64,000 nt of DNA, taken from an uncultured Faecalibacterium sp. (lineage in GTDB: Bacteria > Bacillota > Clostridia > Oscillospirales > Ruminococcaceae). The stretch is from NCBI GenBank assembly GCA_934533135.1, contig CAKTBG010000002.1, forward strand, positions 1-64,000, read 5' to 3'. The notes beneath the pieces were generated by a model, which saw only the letters and a list, made by a program, of their open reading frames with translations, was not told the origin of the DNA and made no database searches. The translations under genes and the position numbers were made by a program. Positions 61,138 through 64,000 of the stretch are shown in pieces (the first letter of the stretch is position 1; every line of letters starts with the position of its first letter).

Positions 61138-62364
61138 TTAGATGACTTGGAAGAGGAAGAACTTGAGATAATTCGTTTCCGGCACACCCCACAGGATCGG
61201 GTGGTCGGGAGCCTGCTGGCGCACTTCGATCTGGCGCAGCTGGCGGTGCGCGTCCTTGGCGGCGGAGCGGAGCATCTTGATGAACAGCTCCTCGGTGGCA
61301 AAATGCGAGCAGCTTGCCGTGGCCAGATAGCCGCCGCGGGGCAGCAGCTTCATGGCGCGGTAGTTGATCTCCTTGTAGCCCCGCATGGCGTTCTCGACGG
61401 TGCGGCGGGCCTTGGTGAACGCCGGAGGGTCGAGGATGATGAAATCGTAGGGGTGCCCCTCTTTTTCGAGGCGGGGCAGCAGGGCAAAGGTGTCCTCACA
61501 AAGGAAATCCATGTTGGTCAGGCCGTTCCGCTCGGCGTTGCGCTGCGCCATGGCGATGGCGTCGGCACTGATGTCGGCAGCCGTGACCCGGGCAGCACCG
61601 CCCTTGGCAGCGTTCAGCGCGAAACTGCCGGTGTGGGTGAAGCAGTCCAGCACGGTGTGGCCGGCCGCAATGCGTGCCACTGCCCGGCGGTTGTATTTCT
61701 GGTCGAGGAAGAAGCCGGTCTTCTGTCCGTTTTCAAAATCCACATGGTAGTAGACCCCGTTTTCACAGATCTCGGTCTGGGTGGAGTCCGGGTGGGTCTC
61801 GCCGGGAAGCTCGAACCAGCCCTTGTTCTGCGCCAGACCCTCTTTGGCGCGGAGGGCTTCGTCGTTCCGCTCATAGATGCCGTCGATGGTCTGGCCGTCG
61901 GCCCGCAGGACCTCTGCCAGCAGCGGGAAGAGCAGGGGCTTGAGTTTTTCCATGCCGACGCTGAGGGTCTGGGTGACGAGGATGTTGTGGAACCGATCCA
62001 CCGTCAGCCCCGGAAACTGGTCGGCTTCGCCAAAGATGACCCGGCAGGCGGAGAGGTCGGCAGGCTCGAGCACGGTCTTGCGGTAAGCCCATGCGTACTC
62101 GACCCGGCGACGCCAGAACGCCTCGTCAAAGACATCGTTGGCGTTGCGGGAGATCAGCCGCACCCGGATCTTGCTGTGGTGCGAGACAAAGCCGGTGCCA
62201 AGGTAAGCACCCTTGGTGCTGACCACATCGGCCAGCGTGCCGTTCTCGGGTTCCGCCTCCGGGAAAGCGAGGATGTCGTTCTCATAGACCCACGGGTGTC
62301 CGTTCACAAGGGCGGCCTCTGCCTTTTTGTTGACCTGATAGAGGGGATAGCTGCGTTCTTTCAT
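61138..62364 (-). CDS. Class I SAM-dependent rRNA methyltransferase, RlmI-like
   Basis: 408 aa. An N-terminal PUA-like RNA-binding domain (1-75; GHPWVYENDILAF) is followed by an EEHEE-type segment and a Rossmann methyltransferase with TVLDCFTHTGSFALNAAKGGA (SAM loop), FIILDPPAFTK and the catalytic ATASCSHF. This is the build of RlmI (m5C1962 of 23S rRNA). AGGAG lies 7 nt before ATG 62364; the much longer frame upstream is out of keeping with the family and overlaps the divergent RhuM gene. Target nucleotide is inferred. Confidence 0.92.
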   Translation of the reverse strand: MKERSYPLYQVNKKAEAALVNGHPWVYENDILAFPEAEPENGTLADVVSTKGAYLGTGFVSHHSKIRVRLISRNANDVFDEAFWRRRVEYAWAYRKTVLEPADLSACRVIFGEADQFPGLTVDRFHNILVTQTLSVGMEKLKPLLFPLLAEVLRADGQTIDGIYERNDEALRAKEGLAQNKGWFELPGETHPDSTQTEICENGVYYHVDFENGQKTGFFLDQKYNRRAVARIAAGHTVLDCFTHTGSFALNAAKGGAARVTAADISADAIAMAQRNAERNGLTNMDFLCEDTFALLPRLEKEGHPYDFIILDPPAFTKARRTVENAMRGYKEINYRAMKLLPRGGYLATASCSHFATEELFIKMLRSAAKDAHRQLRQIEVRQQAPDHPILWGVPETNYLKFFLFQVI

Positions 62365-62456
62365 AGTCTGCTCCTGATTTTGTGTACAAAAAACTTCCCA
62401 TTTATAATAACATAAGTTCATCCATTTGTATACACCATGTGGAATGGGAAAAAGGC

Positions 62457-62485
62457 TTGCACTTTTGCAGATTTTCGTGTATGCT
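62457..62485 (+). promoter_or_regulatory. Promoter of the RhuM-like gene
   Basis: TTGCAC (62457-62462), 17 bp, TATGCT (62480-62485). Confidence 0.55.
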
Positions 62486-62559
62486 TTTTTCAATAAAGTG
62501 GGCTCCGACGGCTTATGGAGGATGTCTTGGCAGAGAACGGGTGTAAGGGAGGAAACGAG

Positions 62560-63201
62560 ATGGAGAATAACTTTCAATTTTTGATGTACCATTCTGCGGA
62601 AGAGGACATCTCCGTGAATGCGTTTATCAAAGATGAAACGATCTGGCTGACGCAGCGAGGAATGGCAAAACTGTTTGACTGCTCCACCGACAACATTTCG
62701 CTTCATCTAAAAAACATTTATGTGGAAGGGGAATTGTTGGAATCGACAACTGCCGAGGAATCCTCGGTGGTTCAAACGGAGGGAGCGCGGCAGGTTCGGC
62801 GCAAAGCAAAACTCTACAACCTTGATGCCATTATTTCGGTCGGCTACAGGGTCAATTCCCGGCGGGCGACGCAGTTCCGGATTTGGGCGACAGGAATTCT
62901 GAAGGAATATATGACGAAGGGCTTTGTGCTGGACGACGAACGGCTCAAGCAGGGCAAGGACGCTTTCGGCAGGGATTATTTCCGGGAACTGCTCGAGCGG
63001 GAAAACACCTTTACGATGGAACAGTTTGCTGCCAGTATCAATGAATTCTTGTCCTTCCGACGGTATGATATCCTTCCGGATCGGGGCAAGATCTCGGCGC
63101 GGCAGGCCAGAGAAAAGGCCGAAGCGGAATACAATCTGTTCAACCCGACACAGAAAATCGTGTCGGACTTTGACCGGATCGTAAAAGAGATGAATCCATA
63201 A
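62560..63201 (+). CDS. RhuM-family protein with internal deletion
   Basis: 213 aa, against about 330-345 for typical RhuM proteins. The N-terminal part is well kept: ETIWLTQRGMAKLFDCSTDNISLHLKNIY (DNA-binding-like), YNLDAIISVGYRVNSRRATQFRIWAT and LKEYMTKGFVLDDERLKQG. After YFRELLERE it passes directly to the family's C-terminal end (FLSFRRYDILPDRG, ISARQAREKAEAEY), so about 120 middle residues seem lost in frame. RhuM genes are found on islands and in defence or mobile regions; function is unproven. GGGAGG lies 8 nt before the ATG. Less GC-rich than its neighbours, hinting at transfer. It may be functional or decaying. Confidence 0.78.
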   Translation: MENNFQFLMYHSAEEDISVNAFIKDETIWLTQRGMAKLFDCSTDNISLHLKNIYVEGELLESTTAEESSVVQTEGARQVRRKAKLYNLDAIISVGYRVNSRRATQFRIWATGILKEYMTKGFVLDDERLKQGKDAFGRDYFRELLERENTFTMEQFAASINEFLSFRRYDILPDRGKISARQAREKAEAEYNLFNPTQKIVSDFDRIVKEMNP

Positions 63202-63255
63202 ATTGCATAAAAACGGCTAGAATAAAGGAAAACCGAAAGGAAACGAGGAAAAGCC

Positions 63256-63759
63256 ATGGAGATCGAACGCAAATGGATGGTGAACGGCTGGCCGGAAGGG
63301 GAAGATCTGCCCCTGCTACCGTTGAAAGAAGAATTTGCCATGCGGCAGGGCTACATCAGTGTGCGCCCCACAGTCCGCATCCGGGAAGAGGCATTGAAGG
63401 GCGGGCGCACCGCCTATATCCTTTGCTTTAAGTCGGGGGGCGGGCTGGCCCGGGAGGAGATCGAGCGGGAGATCGACGCAGAGCTGTTCCGCGACCTTGC
63501 CCAAAAGATCATCGGTAAACCCCTGATCCCGAAGATCCGGCGGAGCTACCAGCTGCCGGATGGCTTTGTGCTGGAAGTGAACCATGTGGACGAGGGGCAG
63601 CCCACGGAATTCTGGTACGCGGAGGTCGAGTACCCGACCGTGGAACAGGCGAGAGCGTGGCAGCCGGCCGCGGCGGGTCTTGCAGCGTACCTGAACGACG
63701 AAGTGACCGATCAGCCCGGCCAGAGCATGGGGGCATACTGGGAGCAGACGCGCGGCTGA
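63256..63759 (+). CDS. CYTH-domain triphosphatase-like protein
   Basis: 167 aa. It starts with the defining EIERKW (ExExK) motif (residues 2-7) and keeps the tunnel-lining charged residues in VRIREE, YILCFKSGG, REEIEREID, KIRRSY, LEVNHVDEG and WYAEVEY. Members hydrolyse inorganic triphosphate or thiamine triphosphate in the cytoplasm with Mg2+. Length is right for a stand-alone CYTH protein. AAAGGAAACGAGGAAAAGCC leads to the ATG, with AGGA spacing about 8. Confidence 0.9.
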   Translation: MEIERKWMVNGWPEGEDLPLLPLKEEFAMRQGYISVRPTVRIREEALKGGRTAYILCFKSGGGLAREEIEREIDAELFRDLAQKIIGKPLIPKIRRSYQLPDGFVLEVNHVDEGQPTEFWYAEVEYPTVEQARAWQPAAAGLAAYLNDEVTDQPGQSMGAYWEQTRG

Positions 63760-63833
63760 CGGACTGCTGAAAACCCGGGCACCGATGCGATCAACACAAA
63801 TACGGCCGCTCTGCCCGGCTGCGAAAGGATGAA

Positions 63834-64000
63834 CTGCCTACGAAACGGTCAAAACTCAAGCTTCAACTGCAATACAATGCGCCCGTCACCCTGACCTTTT
63901 TTTTGCTCTGCCTGCTGGTGCTCTTTCTGGGGCAGTGGAGCAAGGGCTGGACGACCATGCACCTGTTCTGCGTCTACCGCTCGTCGTGGAAAGACCCGCT
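63834..64000 (+). CDS. Rhomboid-family intramembrane protease, 5' end only (runs off the window)
   Basis: Partial. The readable 55 residues begin after a basic stretch (KRSKLKLQLQYNAPVTL), followed by a first membrane helix (FFLLCLLVLFLGQW) and LFCVYRSSWKDPL, a pattern I associate with rhomboid serine proteases of Clostridia. No ATG, GTG or TTG fits in frame near the AAAGGAT ribosome site. A CTG at 63834 has the best spacing, which is rare, so the start is uncertain. Catalytic Ser and His would lie beyond the window. Confidence 0.5.
   Translation, partial: MPTKRSKLKLQLQYNAPVTLTFFLLCLLVLFLGQWSKGWTTMHLFCVYRSSWKDP

Overview
The window reads as chromosomal DNA of a GC-rich, low-oxygen gut Clostridium relative. 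The best guess is Faecalibacterium or a close Oscillospiraceae neighbour such as Gemmiger or Subdoligranulum. This rests on strong GGAGG-type ribosome sites, TTGnnn-17-TATAAT promoters, a GHMP galactokinase-like kinase beside AraC, pyrophosphate-type phosphofructokinases, a 2-hydroxyacyl-CoA dehydratase activase, type III glutamine synthetase, ANTAR control and many SRRxFL lipoproteins. The genus is an inference. I see no rRNA, tRNA, CRISPR array, prophage or intact transposase.

Layout. 1-2.6 kb: palindromes, an RlmD-like rRNA methyltransferase and an AraC regulator. 2.8-4.1 kb: a divergent galactokinase-like gene, followed by a mosaic repeat. 4.4-5.2 kb: two small genes sharing a double-glycine leader, separated by a C11A9 tract (minus-strand reading). 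5.5-11.3 kb: LacI, sugar ABC transporter and MalQ, a maltodextrin-type operon. 11.7-15 kb: a very large FtsX-type ABC transporter. 15.4-17 kb: a Spo0A-like protein with a dead receiver plus a soluble kinase-like ATPase. 17.3-21.6 kb: activase and dehydratase-like gene, split in two. 21.7-24.2 kb: tandem phosphofructokinases. 24.7-28.9 kb: an SGNH hydrolase, then LysR divergent from an exported flavoprotein reductase. 29-33.5 kb: typA, a beta-CASP hydrolase and a small P-loop kinase. 33.5-39.8 kb: molybdenum cofactor genes and modABC. 40-43.8 kb: an amino-acid:cation symporter, a sugar transferase and a PsiE-like protein. 44.2-46.8 kb: PstS-like and beta-propeller-like lipoproteins. 46.9-52 kb: AraC, a GPH transporter, an alpha/beta esterase and an enoate-reductase-type flavoenzyme. 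52.1-54.7 kb: a MATE pump and a ricin-type protein with a histone-H1-like tail. 54.9-60.9 kb: pyrG, an ANTAR regulator, glnA and glnN. 61.1-64 kb: an RlmI-like methyltransferase, an internally shortened RhuM, a CYTH phosphatase and the start of a rhomboid protease.

Several blocks work as units. LacI, binding protein, permeases and MalQ import and rearrange maltodextrins. moeA-like, moaC, moaA, MOSC-mogA and modABC import molybdate and make cofactor, although no molybdoenzyme, moaD or moaE lies here. glnN, glnA, the ANTAR protein and pyrG form a glutamine block with hairpin leaders. Transporter, esterase and ene-reductase under AraC look like an uptake-hydrolysis-reduction pathway for an ester of an unsaturated compound.

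The signals I rate highest are: (1) a ~100-nt two-hairpin element in three convergent intergenic sites, whose first stem differs by five compensatory base-pair changes; (2) the double-glycine-leader pair with a homopolymer switch-like tract; (3) the degenerate Spo0A module with a 0A-box match; (4) the esterase/ene-reductase operon; (5) the lectin-histone-tail fusion.
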